The notes under the pieces were generated by a model, which saw only the letters and a list, made by a program, of their open reading frames with translations, was not told where the DNA came from and made no database searches. A DNA stretch of 64,000 nt, from the NCBI GenBank assembly GCA_035236585.1, contig CP141137.1, positions 44,414,057-44,478,056 on the forward strand, given 5' to 3'. The DNA comes from Warburgia ugandensis. Taxonomy: Eukaryota; Streptophyta; Magnoliopsida; Canellales; Canellaceae. A program made the position numbers and the translations under genes. Of this stretch, positions 38,601 through 52,071 are shown piece after piece (position 1 is the stretch's first letter; each line of letters begins with the position of its first letter).

Positions 38601-41600
38601 TTGGGCAGTGAAAAATATTTTCATTTAATTACATGAAAAATGTAATTAAATGAAAATAGATATTGATGAACATTTACAATGAATATGGATATGGACTTAA
38701 TGATAGTAATGGCTATAGTTAGTAGGACAATATAAGGAATATTATTTTCTTAGCCCAAATTAGGAGAGTAATAAACCCTATGAATGACATTTTAAATGTT
38801 TATGGATTTAATTAAAATCAAATAGCAAGAGTACTTAGGGTTTAACTCATAGGAACCTTATGAAGGTTGAGTTAAGGTCACCCCAGTAAATGCTGAACAT
38901 GGTGGTTAAGGGGGTTCTCTAATAGAGCCTCACTCTTCCCCTACCTTCTGACGATGTTTGTGAGGTCTAAACGCCCTTACATGAGGATTGAATTAATCAT
39001 TCTGTGAGCAGCTTTTAATTAGTAAGCCATAGTCAATTCTAAAATAATGAAGAGCTGTCTAGAATTAGGAGTGCATAAATTATCTTCAATCAGTAAAACA
39101 TCAACTGGTTGAATAATAATAAGATCATAAAAGGATAGTAAATTATCTAATCCTAATAAAAATGGTAATTAAGATAATCAAAGATCAAACAAGATCCATA
39201 GGAAGATCTTGAATGATCAAGAAAAATAAGAATTATAATATTATATGTATGTTTTGAAGTAGTATAAATATTAGATTCAAATGTAGATCAATAAATTAGA
39301 TCCTTGATTTATATGATCTAAGGAACAAGATCCAAATCATCCTATGTAAAGATAATCAAAAGAACAATTAGGAAGTATAAATGAGTTGAGAAATGACTGT
39401 ATACATATGATTTGACAGATACATGAAGGATATGATGATCAAGATCAATGATAAGATGGATGGTTGAAAGTAAAGGTAGGTGGACCTTAAGAATATATTC
39501 TATATATAAGATACATGTATTTTACACATGATCTTATCATGATAAATGAGTTTTGATTATAATTGCCTTGGAATTGTTATGAATCAACAAATGATGTTAA
39601 AATGAATACAAAGGGATTGATTAAGTAATTATAAAATTACTTAGACAACAAATGACGTTGAAATGAATACAAAGGGATTGATTAAGTATGAAATTATTTA
39701 ATGGGTAGAATGGGAAGATTTGAACTATATAAGTTGAACCCCCAAATCTTAAGGAAATAAGTTATAGGCATGTCCTATTCTAACCAGATATATAGTCTGT
39801 AAGTATGAAATATTATTTTCCATACAAGCATAGAGGCTTGTGGTTTTGTTTTAAGACAGGCTCAGGCCTGGGGATGCGAATGCTAGAAGAGTTATGAGGG
39901 TTTGGCTACTTGCTCTTCAAAACTGATTATGATGATGATATCGTACCCAAAGAGAGGCAAAATGCGAGGTGGGGCAATCATGGGAAGGCTGTCACTATGA
40001 CAGCCATGGTTCTCCCCATGCGAACATGGATCTGTATTTTCCACCATGGTATCAGTGGAGTATTATGCAGTTATCCGGGCACACTGTACTGATTAACACT
40101 ACGAGCATGGTAGTCCTTTGATATTTTACATTATGAAGCAATTGATTATGGCATGATGAGATGCCTTATGTTATGGCATAATGATATGCTTATTTTATGG
40201 CATGATGAGATGCTCGGTAAAAGTTATTACCGATGTTGTATTAGAGGATAATTTCCAATATGGTATGATTATATATTAATACTTAATGTTAATATTGAAA
40301 TCAATTTGGAAATGAGATATTATTGATAATATTGACTATATTCACGATTTTCAGTGGTTTTATTTATATGTAATATATATATATACATATATTTCATATG
40401 ATGAGTGAAGGATAAAATGGTTATCCAATTATATAAATTGATTTATATCATGGATATAATAAACTGTTGATTTTGAGATATATTGAATATATTTCTTAAA
40501 TCCCCTACAAAGCATAGCTTGTTGAGATATTGTAAATATTTGAATGTTTACTATATCTTAGATATAGTTAAGGAAAATTAAAAGCTCAAAACTTGTGGAT
40601 AATTATTATCGAACTATGGCTCAGGGTATTTACTCTGAGGAAGATTGTATTGATTTTTTTAATTTGAATTGTAATATTTGGACAAGGTCTGTAATGACTA
40701 CCGGGGCTGTGTATGTGAACCACTGGATTGATCCTTATTTTAATAAAAGTATTTTTATTGATATTCAATAGAAAATTTATTTTATACAAAAATTTATGTA
40801 TGATAAGTAATTTGAGGTGGAACTCGGGTTTTTGATAAATCAATTTCAAAGAAAATATGTTTTCGATGCTTGTATTTTAATTTTTTTTTTCAAAATCAGT
40901 GCCCTACCTTTGCAAATATTTATGAAAATGTGTTTTAAAAATTCGAGTAGTCACAGTGCCTTCCCATGGGGACGGACGTTAAGTCTCCAGTTATAATATC
41001 AACAGGGAGCAGCGATGGTTAAGACCCTAGAGTGGTTGCCACTATAGCATGATGGTTCATACTCTTGTTCTGTATGCTTGCATGATGAGCATGGATATGT
41101 TATTGTGTACTTAGGTGTGATGACACTTAGAGGATTGATAAGAGTACTCATGATTTGTTGTATGAGTATATGGGATACTCGTGGGACCCATGTACCTTGG
41201 GGTGCCTTACTTGTTTGTTGTTTGCTTATCGAGATTGGATCATATCATGTTATACATCTATGAGATTATCATGTTTTACATTCATGAGATTCATGTTTCA
41301 TTGCACATGATATCTTAATACTATATTGATATTGCTTATGATACTTATAGTCCCTGAATATTATGACCTACACTTATATCAGCATTGTTATTTGATTTTG
41401 CTTTTATGTTTCATTTGTTATTACATTAAATGCCTATGTACCTACCAAGCATTGCTTGTTGAGACATTGCTTTATTGTTGCAATGCTTCAGATATTAAGA
41501 GGAAGATAGGACTGCTGAGGAGCTAGACAAATAGTGAGGAGCTAGACAAATAGTGATTGAGATATCTCATTTGGAAGTATGTTTTAATTTCACATGGACT

Positions 41601-41865
41601 GTATATGTATATCTGTCTTATTGGACTTGATTATATTATTATTGGAAATGTGGCTGTTGACTGGATGAGTCCTGGAGTAGTAAATTTATTTTAGAAAGGT
41701 TTACTTGAGAAAAAAATATATTAAGATTTGAGTCGATGGTTGATACTCAGGGTTTTTCTTGAAATGAAATTCATTTGAAATTGTTTTTAACTATTTTGGT
41801 TTTTAAAATTGGGGCCCACCTTTCAAAAAGTTTTATTAAGAAGTGTTCGAAAACCTGGGTCAACA
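35640..41865 (+). mobile_element. Element C: gypsy remnant related to A
   Basis: It has a 5' LTR at 35640-36761 (TGTAACATCCC to GATCGTCA), then a tRNA-Met-type primer site at 36766-36777. A gag remnant lies at about 37950-38600, with a zinc-knuckle trace (FKCFDCGELEYFDRDC). The 3' LTR end is at about 41571-41865 and matches 36470-36761 closely. The sequence at 40980-41170 resembles the A LTR. The inner edge of the 3' LTR is not clear, pol is not recognisable, and no target duplication is seen. It is a broken, much reduced fossil. Confidence 0.75.
38616..38658. repeat. Perfect 19-bp inverted repeat, 5-bp loop
   Basis: TATTTTCATTTAATTACAT at 38616-38634 and its exact reverse complement at 38640-38658 flank GAAAA. 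It sits inside element C just after the gag remnant. Confidence 0.95.
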
Positions 41866-42210
41866 CACCTATTAAGCCCACATTTTAGAAGATCTAAACT
41901 ATCCAACAATATTAGCCTAATTTCAAATGGGCTATGTGGAAATCTCATCCCAGAAATAGAGTCCAATTGGATTAGTTCATTGATACGTCATCCATTATAG
42001 GAAAAGAAGCATTCTCCTTTATTGGATAAGAAGAAATCACTAACTTTCAAAAAGAAAAAAGAAGAAGAAGAAGATTTTATTGGTTGAAGTATCTCTCACC
42101 TGGGTGATCAAAATTTGAAGCTGTGCATGAATGTGTATCTAATTATAAAAAAGAAAAGAAAAACAAAAAGAATCTATAACACAATTAATTAGAGGCAAAA
42201 TTAGATTTCA
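41866..42210. other. Spacer between element C and MITE
   Basis: AT-rich DNA with A-rich purine runs (42050-42070, 42150-42170). No gene or element is recognised. Confidence 0.5.
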
Positions 42211-42610
42211 AAAGTGATATAATTGCCCCTATTTTTTTTTATAAATTAGGCTCCTACTAATGTTTTGGATGGTTATAATTTTATATGGCCCAATTTTGTG
42301 AATATCCAAGTAGTATAGAAGGTAGCCGTCGACTTAGATGGGTTATAATTCAAAATTCTCATCCGTTGGATTATCTTTGTTGTTGCTTTCTTGTGTTGTA
42401 AAATCAATAGTCACCGTTCATTTTATAACCAAAATCAGCAATAGCTATGGTTATCCAATGGATAGGAATTTTGGAGCATAGTCTATTTAAGTCAAGGACA
42501 ACATTCTTAACAACTTGGTTCTTCACAAAAATGGGCTCCTATAGTTACAGCCATTCAAAACATTAGTAGGAGACTAATTTATAAATAAAAAAGGGTGATT
42601 ATACCACTTT
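42211..42610. mobile_element. Fold-back MITE, about 400 bp
   Basis: The left arm (42211 to about 42380) and right arm (about 42445-42610) are imperfect reverse complements over nearly their whole length. Good stretches are TCCTACTAATGTTTTGGATG against CATTCAAAACATTAGTAGGA, and TCTCATCCGTTGGAT against ATCCAATGGATAGGA. The termini read AAAGTGATATAAT and, inverted, GAAAGTGGTATAAT. It has no coding capacity. The superfamily is not certain, because a clean target duplication is not visible. Confidence 0.8.
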
Positions 42611-44033
42611 CCTACATTTTTAGCCACTGCAAAAAAATTTGAAGGACAAAAAAAGCACCCGATGATCATTTTGAATTAAGATAAGTGCTATAAGACCGAG
42701 TCTCAGGACTAACTCCAAATCTCGCACAGCTAAGCCTAACATTTGGATGTTCTAATCTATCTATATTGTTTGGCCTCCTTAGATTAGCTAGCTACTAGTA
42801 TTCACAACTGTTGGATGTTATTAACAATGCATTGTGTTTTCAATCATGACCATTCAAATTTTCAGCTGAAAAAGTAATAGCCAGAAGCATACAATAGACA
42901 TGATATTTTGCACAAAGCCTAAATAGAAGAGGTCAAACAAGATGATAAGGTCAGATCATGCAAAGGTCAAGCTTGGTTAGGTGGGGTTTCAAAATTAGTC
43001 CCAAAACTCAGTTTAGATATCATTTCTCTTGAATTAATTAATGGCTAATTCAAGCATTAATTGTTAAAATAATGATGTATTAGCAAACTTACCAAATTTT
43101 AAGTGTCAAACTCTAGGCGTAGAAACATTTCTGTGGTCTTCGGGCTACCATAGTTAATAGTTCGCCCAAGCCCGCCAGGCATCTGCTGGACCATTTTTCG
43201 TTAACCATCTGCAAGTGGGCAGCTAAAGTCTAAAATCCACTAATTTTATCTGTCAGTATATTGATGCGGCTTATATGAGTTGGATAACTTGCGAACGTGG
43301 GCCTAGAACTTAATCAGCTGTTTATGTCCTAACCATCCACTTTTTCTTTAATTGAATGCCCAACAATTGATGAAAAGTATACAATTCTCTTTGACCTTTT
43401 GAAACGCATGATGTTACGGTACAGAACAAGAATGGCCTATGGAGAAGTTTTTTTGAGGCATCACCTATCAAACTTAAGGCCTAAGAGACTATAGACCCAG
43501 TTGACGAATTCTTTAACTATATTCAGAGTTCTATTTTTGAAAGAAGTAATTTTCATTTGTGGACGATGATTCTTTGTTCCCTTGCCCTTCTTTTCCTCAA
43601 AGTTAAGTGGATTCGAACCAACGATCTTCAGCCGTGAGACGCAGCACTCAACCAACTTGGCTGAGTACTCAGACTATCCTTGAGTCTGATTCTTGGTCAC
43701 ATTTGTAATCTCTTTCATCAACAGATATTGTGATATAAAAGAAAAGATTGCATCCGACAGCCTTGAATAATGCCTAACTGCTCTGCAATAGCGAATTCAC
43801 AATGTGCACCAGCAAGTGATTGATAACACTCATCCATAAAAAGTCGGGTAAAAAATTTATTAGTCCAAGTAGATGGGCTAATTCCAGATGATGTTAATTT
43901 GTTAATTCAAATTTGATGCGTAAATCGAAGACAACAACACACCCCTCCTTGTTATGCTTGGTTGATGGTTGGAGGTGGCATCTTACCCTTTTGTCAGTGA
44001 GATTTCTAGGTAGTTTGCCTTGTAATTCTCATC

Positions 44034-44036
<3 letters not shown>
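42611..44036. other. Intergenic region downstream of the beta-barrel gene
   Basis: Apart from the tRNA-like motif at 43600-43670, nothing is recognised. Its right end should include the 3' UTR and polyadenylation region of the minus-strand gene that stops at 44351. Confidence 0.5.
43600..43672 (-). pseudogene. tRNA-like sequence with A and B boxes
   Basis: On the minus strand there is an A-box-like CAGCCAAGTTGG (43663-43652) inside a D-arm that pairs CTCA with TGAG, and a perfect B-box GGTTCGAATCC (43619-43609), spaced as in a tRNA. The anticodon and T stems pair poorly and no acceptor stem closes it. I call it a degenerate tRNA copy or the head of an unknown SINE, not a working tRNA. Confidence 0.5.

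Positions 44037-44085
<49 letters not shown>
44037..44085. repeat. (GA)n microsatellite, likely in a 3' UTR
   Basis: About 24 GA dinucleotides, 266 bp past the stop codon of the minus-strand beta-barrel gene. They would appear as (UC)n if the 3' UTR extends that far. Confidence 0.9.
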
Positions 44086-44087
<2 letters not shown>

Positions 44088-44350
44088 TCACAAACTGGAC
44101 GGTCAGGATCACCTAAGCAATTATTATATAAAGTCCACGTACAAAGGTAACGATGATCAATGTCTATTTATGGGACTCCTTCGAGCTGTAGAAACTGTGG
44201 CTTATCAACTCAATCAGGATAGGGTACATCCTATTCATTTGCCAAGAACTCCTAATAAAGTGAAGGACCACAAGTTCGCCAACAGGCCTTCAAAATTGGT
44301 ATAGTCAGTAGAACACAAAGCTCCCAGGTCAGCTTGCAAAACGGGGAATA

Positions 44351-47300
44351 TCACAAGATTTTTCCAATCGGTTTCAACTCCCTGGGTAAATGGTCAAAAT
44401 TCCCGGAATCTATTTCTGATTGCAGCATTGGTCGCTTCCCCACATTCCTAAGGATACCTTCAGCAAGATGCTCCTTGGTTGGTGTCAGCATTACATAATT
44501 TGGATCAGCCCTTTGGTAACTATATTGGAAAAAAGAAAAAGAAAAAAAAAAATGATAGTAAGAAAGCAGACAATATTAAACTGGGAACAGCTTGTGCAAG
44601 CTCTCCATATACAATGCACAGTGCACCATTCATTTCCAACGGGATCAGGGAACAGCATCTGCAAGGTCTCAAAATACAACGCACAGTGCACTGTTCATTT
44701 CAGATGGAGAAGTGAAACTCTGATAATAGTTACCATTAACCAGGACTAGATGGTAAACAGCTGAGATAGGCATAACAGACATTAAGAAGCATATAACCAA
44801 ACCTAGCTTCTCTGAGATCCTCAATACGGATTCCAAAACCAAAGGCCGTCTTCCCAACAATACGATCTCTAACAGCTGCAAAGATAAGTAGTTCAACATA
44901 CATATAATCTTAGTGCCAAGATTCATTTCACATGTTTGCATATATCAAAAGACAAGCTACAAATACTTAGTAGAGCCCCAAAACTTTAGAAGGATCTATG
45001 CATTACACAACAGAATGAGGTAAATCAAACAATCATAACGACACCAAGCCTGCAAAAACAGAGTTTGAAATTCATTTGAGAGGTGCCAGCGAGTTTTTGC
45101 CCATTGTCTGTTATCTAAACAGAAGCCTGCTAATTCGCCTGAATGGGAATATCTCCTTTCATCAAGAACATTTCAGTAATACCAATGAACTAATTAAGCT
45201 AACAGGCTAGCTTCTCAGGGTGACTAATTAGCGTAAGCATTTAAGCGATGGCCAACACAAGAAGTCAACGAGGTTACTGGTATCAAACAAAGAAATGCAA
45301 AATGCTTAACAGGCATAAATAGAGCTAACTTGTGTATAATCTGGCATCAGGAATTTCAATGGGGTGACAAAAGTTATATCTCATTCGCCATTTGCACTGC
45401 TGATTCAATACATTAGAATTAATAGTGCAAGAATTCACAGGATGTTTATTGAATTACATCCTATACCATCAATGCTCTTGAACTGTGGTTCCCACTAACT
45501 GAAACATATGAAAGAGGACATGGCCTATGAACTAGTTATTAAACTTGTCTTTCCCAGAGTGACTACTTACTACATCCTAAAATTGCTTCAGAAATAACCA
45601 GGCAGATGGTTGACAAGAAAACTTATGATAGTATATGCACATGTAAAGTTATTGACCCATGTTAAACTTAAAATGAAAATATTTGCAAAATTACAGGGCT
45701 TGATTGGTTATGTAGAAGCAAGCGCAGCTGCAGCATGATAAACTTTGATTTCCTGAGGCTCGACAAAAGTGACTTTGATTTTCAAAGGAAAAAAAATTTC
45801 ATGATAAACTTTTCAAGCATACTCAAGTGTACCCTCAAGAATCAATCTTCATTAAGACTAGGAAAAGAAGATTCATAGTCTCGAAATTTCACATCCTGAA
45901 GCTCACAATGCCAAGAGCGCTCTTGGGAGCAAGGAGAATCAATTCTCGAATGGGCTATTTGGATGGGAATAACAAAGCTATGGCCATCTACAGAGTGATT
46001 TTATCTGTGTAACTGGCGCCCTAAAAGGTTCATAAAGTTATTTAAGAATAAACTACTGCTGTGCGGTTGTATAGACAATGTTTAAGTAATTTGGTCAATG
46101 GCTTATGGCCTGCAGTAAGCCATTGTGGTCCGCCCCTTCCCCGGACCCCCCATAGGTGGGAGCTTCGTGCACCGGGGTTGCCCTGCTTACGGCCTGCAGT
46201 AGACAGAATAACATCAGCCTACGTGGATAATTAGTCCATGGTCTGTTATCCCCATATCAAACAGCTCCAATATTTATTAAGAGCAAACATCCTGTAGCTC
46301 TGCAGCGGTTATAAGTAACTTTGTCAATGGTTTACAGCCTGCAATGGGAGGGAAATATTATCATGCATGGATAATTAATCCACTGTTGTAATCCTCATAC
46401 ACAACAGCTCCAAGAGCAACTTGCTGTGGTGAAAGCAAGAACTAAAGTGAGATAACAAACAACTAGAACAAGTTTCTAAAAGAAACATACCTGAAATGCT
46501 GAAGGTAAAAGAAGGTTTCCACCATGACTTGAATGCTAAAGCTACAGAAGAGCTCAAAGGACCCAACTTTCCCTGTAAATATGCCAGAAGAGACGGTTGA
46601 AAGGACATATATACTGCCAATTAAGAAATAGAGACAGAAGCTGCTTACTTTCACCAAGAAGTTCTTGTTTGCTTGCCAAGATGCAGCTACTTGAAAGGAA
46701 GAATCTTCCACATTATTTGAAGATTCAGCTCCATTCACCCTTCAGACCATGATTGAAAACTGAAACTCAGCTTCCTTAGTTCAAAAACATTGACTTAAGA
46801 AAGGATTCTTAATATACCTTGTCTTCAACTCAAAGCCGAAATCAATATAATTGGTAATTCCCACTATTTCATCTCCTTCAAAAGGATTCTTCACCTGTTT
46901 GTTTAGATAAGTTCATGTGATTATCAAGTCTCTGGGGTGATAAGTACAAGTCCTAAAGCCTAAAACACATTATTAACCAACAAATTAATATAAAAAGCAA
47001 ACAGGAAAACTAAATTTTGGATATCTTCAAATAAAGAACTAAATTTGTCCTCATCCACACATGAGATACACTTAATGGATGTGAGTTTTCAGTAACACAG
47101 ACTTCAAGAAAGTATTCTCTGCAAAGGGGTGTAGCTTTTCCACATTTTGTCCGCGCACAAAACAAAAAACTATGATTCAAATCTTATGGATTTCTGAAAA
47201 CCAAAACCAAGAAAAACATATCAAGAAATTGTAAAATCTCAAACTAATTGAGTTGCTATAATTTATAGGCCAATTTTAATTTTTTACTTATTGAAATGTG

Positions 47301-50300
47301 TCAATAAACTATTAATTGCAGTTTTCTTCTTTTACCGAACTTTATTTATACACAAGTGTACTGCTAGAATAATTTCATCAAAACAAATTTTTGGATTTTG
47401 GAACATTAAACCAATAAGAGAAATCAAGAGAAACAGATCTCCGTGGAAGCGAAAAACAAGTGTCGCTTGCTACCAAGTTTCTGGACCCTGACCTTCATCT
47501 CATCCACCTCCATCATTTCAAATAAGTCTCAAGCTTGATGTGAACAATGGCACAACTATTGACTAACAGGTTGAAACTAAACTAATTATTAACATGGAAT
47601 GAACCCAAAGTATCATCACAAACAAAAAAAAGGGCAACCCGGTGGATGAACCTCCTGCATAAGTGGCGTTGGGGAAGAGGTGCACCACAAGGGGTCTATA
47701 GTACACAGCCTTACCTTGCATTTGCAAGAGGCTGTTTCCACACCTCAAACCCTTGACCTCCAGGTCAGACGGCAACAACTGAATGGTTGCGCCAAGTATC
47801 ATCACAAACTCATGGCAATTAATTCACAAAGCAATGTTGCACATTAATGCAACTATAGATTCATATTCTCCGAAAGAGCTTGCTGAACCTTCTGAAAATG
47901 ATGGTATCCTCCACTAATGGCCATGGATGCCCCATTTGATTAACTTTATCAAACTTAATGAGTATCTATGCATATAAAAATTGTATACAAGTATACCCAA
48001 TGAAAACCACAATGACAAATATACTGAATGAAATTGTAATAGTAGCAATAAACTGCTACTTATAAAATAAAAAAATAAACAAACACAGTCATTGTCCTAT
48101 TAATATGGCTATCAAAAAGTGCATGAGAATTATACCCTTCTTTGGACCACAATATGCTGATAGAATGACGCAATGAGCTACAATGTGAGAAATTTGTACA
48201 CATGAAATCAGTAGCTGAATGATATGATGTTATTTTACGTCAGCTATGTCCTTACAAAAGAAATTTGAGCATGTAATTTGCAGGGAAATTCTTTCCTTCC
48301 TTTTACTTTTAGGAAAGATACAACATTTTCACTTCATATCTGCTACCCAAAAAAATTGTTAATCAGGGAATAGACTATTAATCACAGAAACAATTGTTCA
48401 TTAAGGTTCACCAAATTTATGTCCTTTTTAATGAGCTATCCAATGACAACATTTCCATTTTCAAAAGATAAATAAATAATACTATAGGGAAAGCTGCAAA
48501 TATGGAACCAGTCATGCATTTGGCATTTGTTTCTACTATACAAATATCAACACATCACAAGATATCTCAATGTGAGTGACTATTACTCATCATGATGAAC
48601 AATTAAATGTTTTGGCATTACTCAAAAAGGTGAATAACCAAAGAATAATCAATATCTCAGTGATCAATATCGTTGACATGAAACTTTTTCTCAAATAAAC
48701 ATGAAATCTGATTAGCATCAACGTTTGAGAAATTCTAGAATCTAGATCAGTCAACCATGGCTCTGGTTTTCAAATCTTCCTGGCATGATGGATAGATTAT
48801 CTGACAATACTCCAATATAGATTCTCTGCTGAGTTAATTAGATCAAACAGATGCTAGGGTTTCTTACTTTTATGAGTCCAGACCAGGGTCTTTTTTTCTT
48901 TATTGGTTGTTGAACCAGAACCAACTTTCAAGGTGATGATCTTTTGACTGTTCCCAGTGTGATTTTATCTCATGTTTTCACATGATACCAATGTTCTTAA
49001 GAGTTTCCCATGAGAATTCACCATAAAACTATCCAATATGTTTTAAGATCTTTCCATGTCATTTCACAGTAGAACTGTCTCTTCTGTGTATGGTTCATTT
49101 TAATTGCAGGGATACAAAGTTCACGCAAGCAAGTATAATGTCTTGGTCAAGTTCTTTTTGTAAGTGCCAAGAAGTTTCCATGCAAAAATTCACGTAACAA
49201 CTGGAAACCTATAATTTTAAAGAGAATTACATGACACCTCGCATTTTGAGATTATTAATTTCAGCATTATTTAATTGATTATTTTGTCATTTTTAGAGCG
49301 ATTCTGTTTGATTTATAATAGTAGTATCTCATGGCTAGTAGGAGATAGTGTTTCCAGAACCCTTGCTCTCAACCAAGTAAATGAATACTTGACCGGAACA
49401 TATATTTCATTTTTTTGCTTGCCATATCCCTACAAGGAGAAGGGATGAGATAAAGAAGGGATGAGATGACCAATCTTTGAACAAGAATGACAATGATAAA
49501 CAAATACACATCTTCCCTAGACATATTTGGTTTTCACTCATATAGAGCTGAGCAGAATCACAAAGGACCCCAATTGAAAAAAAATAAAATATAGATGGAC
49601 CTCTTTCAGAAGACCAGTCGCTGGTACCATGAACATTCATCATTAGCACCCATGTTATACTACTTGTTGGTTAGGAGTAAAGAGTTAAAGTAGGAAATGA
49701 AAAAGTTTAAGCGGAAGTAAACAGTAAAGAAAAAACATGAATGCATGTACTGCATAGACATTTTTGTAAAGCACTTATCAAGCAACCAAAATGACAAAGA
49801 TATTAATAAACTTGTATCTTAAGTTACCTCTCAAGGGGAAACAATGCTGATTGTTGTAAAATTTATAGATTTTGATATATTTTTTTCTTAAGAGGAGTTA
49901 CAACAGGTTATCAACATTGGTTGTCCATCAAAACATCCTCTATCAGATTAAAGATTGAAACTAAAATGACACCTGACATATTCACCAGTCAAATGTACAT
50001 GTTGCATACTGTGACGTCTAAGGTGCTTATCTACGTATCTATACACACATGTGTACATATATACATACTTACACATTACATACACATGAATATGTATACT
50101 TACACATACATATTTTCACTCTATAGTGAACAAGTGATTTTTATGTTAGATACAATTATTTTAACAAACAAAAGTTGCCAAAACTTTCCTACCATGACAC
50201 AACTGAAAACAAAATCATTGTAGAATAAGAGCAAAAGAATAATAATAACAGACCTGTGAATTGTTTGCAAATTCAAGTCCAAAATTGAACGATGGGTTCA

Positions 50301-51998
50301 GGGGACTACTTGAACCTAGTCCATAGCCAATTGCCCCGCTCCAATTATTTAAATTGTTAAAGGCAACATTGCTTTTGCTTCCAACTAACACAAAAGAGAA
50401 TGAATAAGTGAAGCAGTACCATAATGTTTCAGTTATTGAAATTTAGTTATTATGAAGGGCAGCCCAGTACATGAACCTCCTGCATATGCGGGTCCAAGGA
50501 AGGGGCGGCCACAAGGGTCTATAGTACACAGCCTTACTTTGCATTTTGCAAGGGGCTGTTTCCACGCCTCGAACCCGTGACCTCAAGGTCACATGATGAC
50601 AACTCTATTGTTCTGCCAAGGCTCCCCTTCTCACATTTTGTTATTATAAATTGATTTCAAATCAATACTCACAATTTGGCTTGTATTGCATTCCTGCAGT
50701 TAACCTTCCCATTTTCCCTACCACCCATGCACTTCTTGGGAACTCACCAGCCACTACAATGAGAGCAGCATCGATAAGACTCTGCAGTTTAATAAATTCA
50801 TATTCTAACACTGAATGACTATTTTGTTCACATCATAGTCTGATTAGATAACAAAGATTAAGTTCCATTTTACAAAGCCAAAGTGAAAATGAACCAATGA
50901 AAAACGAGTCCCAATCTTCAATGGATTTAAGAAGCCAAAATTACAAAGGACATGAATATTACCTTAGCAATGGGGAACCATCAATAAGATTGAAAATGAG
51001 AAGATTGAAACATAAGGAATTGCATTTCAAAGAAATGAAACAAATTTATTGTCAAGAACCTGACATTGTCGTAGTCCTTTATGTTTGTAGGTTGTTTAAG
51101 CAAAACTTTATACATTGATTTCAAATTAGAAACTAAAGAGATAAATAAGTTGGTCATGAAAGCTACATGGAATAAGACATTGAGCGGTCAAGGTGAATAA
51201 AGAATCATGGATCTTAACTGGGATGGTAAACAAAAAAGGGCAGCCCGGTGCATGAAGCACCTGAGTATACGAGGTCCGGGGAAGGGGTGGACCACAAAGG
51301 GTCTATAATATGCAGCCTTACCTTGGATTTTTGCAACAAACTATTTACATGCCTCAAACCCATGACACAGGTCACATGACGACAATTTAATCATTGAGCC
51401 AAGGCTTTTCTTCTGGGATGGCAAATAAAACAGGAAAAAAACAAAGTGGAAGCCTTTTCAAATCGAACTGTAACAATCCTATATTTTTTCGTAGTTTAAA
51501 TTGAAAATAGAGTGACGAATCAAATTTCATTACAAATTGAAATTCGTAAAAGTAAATCTACAAAAAACTTCAAATTTAACTTTGAAACCTCAAAATTCAG
51601 AATGCACGTGACAGGAGCTTTCTAACGACACTAATTTTGCATGAAATGAAGATCGAAGATAGAAAAACCTAAAATTTTACTAAATAGGGGGCCAAATTGA
51701 TAACGACACCCACTCTCAATAGATGGACCCCACGTGATGGCCAACCAGGAGGAGCTCGATGTGTGGAGCTCTACTCCTGGCTGTTTGTCACATAAGGAAG
51801 AGGCCAAAGAGCACCACCGCCTCCCTCTCCAAAATTTCTCCTCTTCTCTCTCTCTCTCTCTCCCTTGTCACATCCCTCTCTCTCTAACGTTGCATCTCTC
51901 CCTTTCTCTGTACATCCCTCTTCCTGCACAGTCAGCATCAGTTATTCTCCCCACCAACAACTGTTATAGTGCAGGGTAGAAACCCACTTGCGCACAGG

Positions 51999-52071
<73 letters not shown>

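Noticed and set aside
40586-41526. Short open frames rich in isoleucine and tyrosine
   Set aside because: They lie in AT-rich LTR-like DNA of element C and have no recognisable product.
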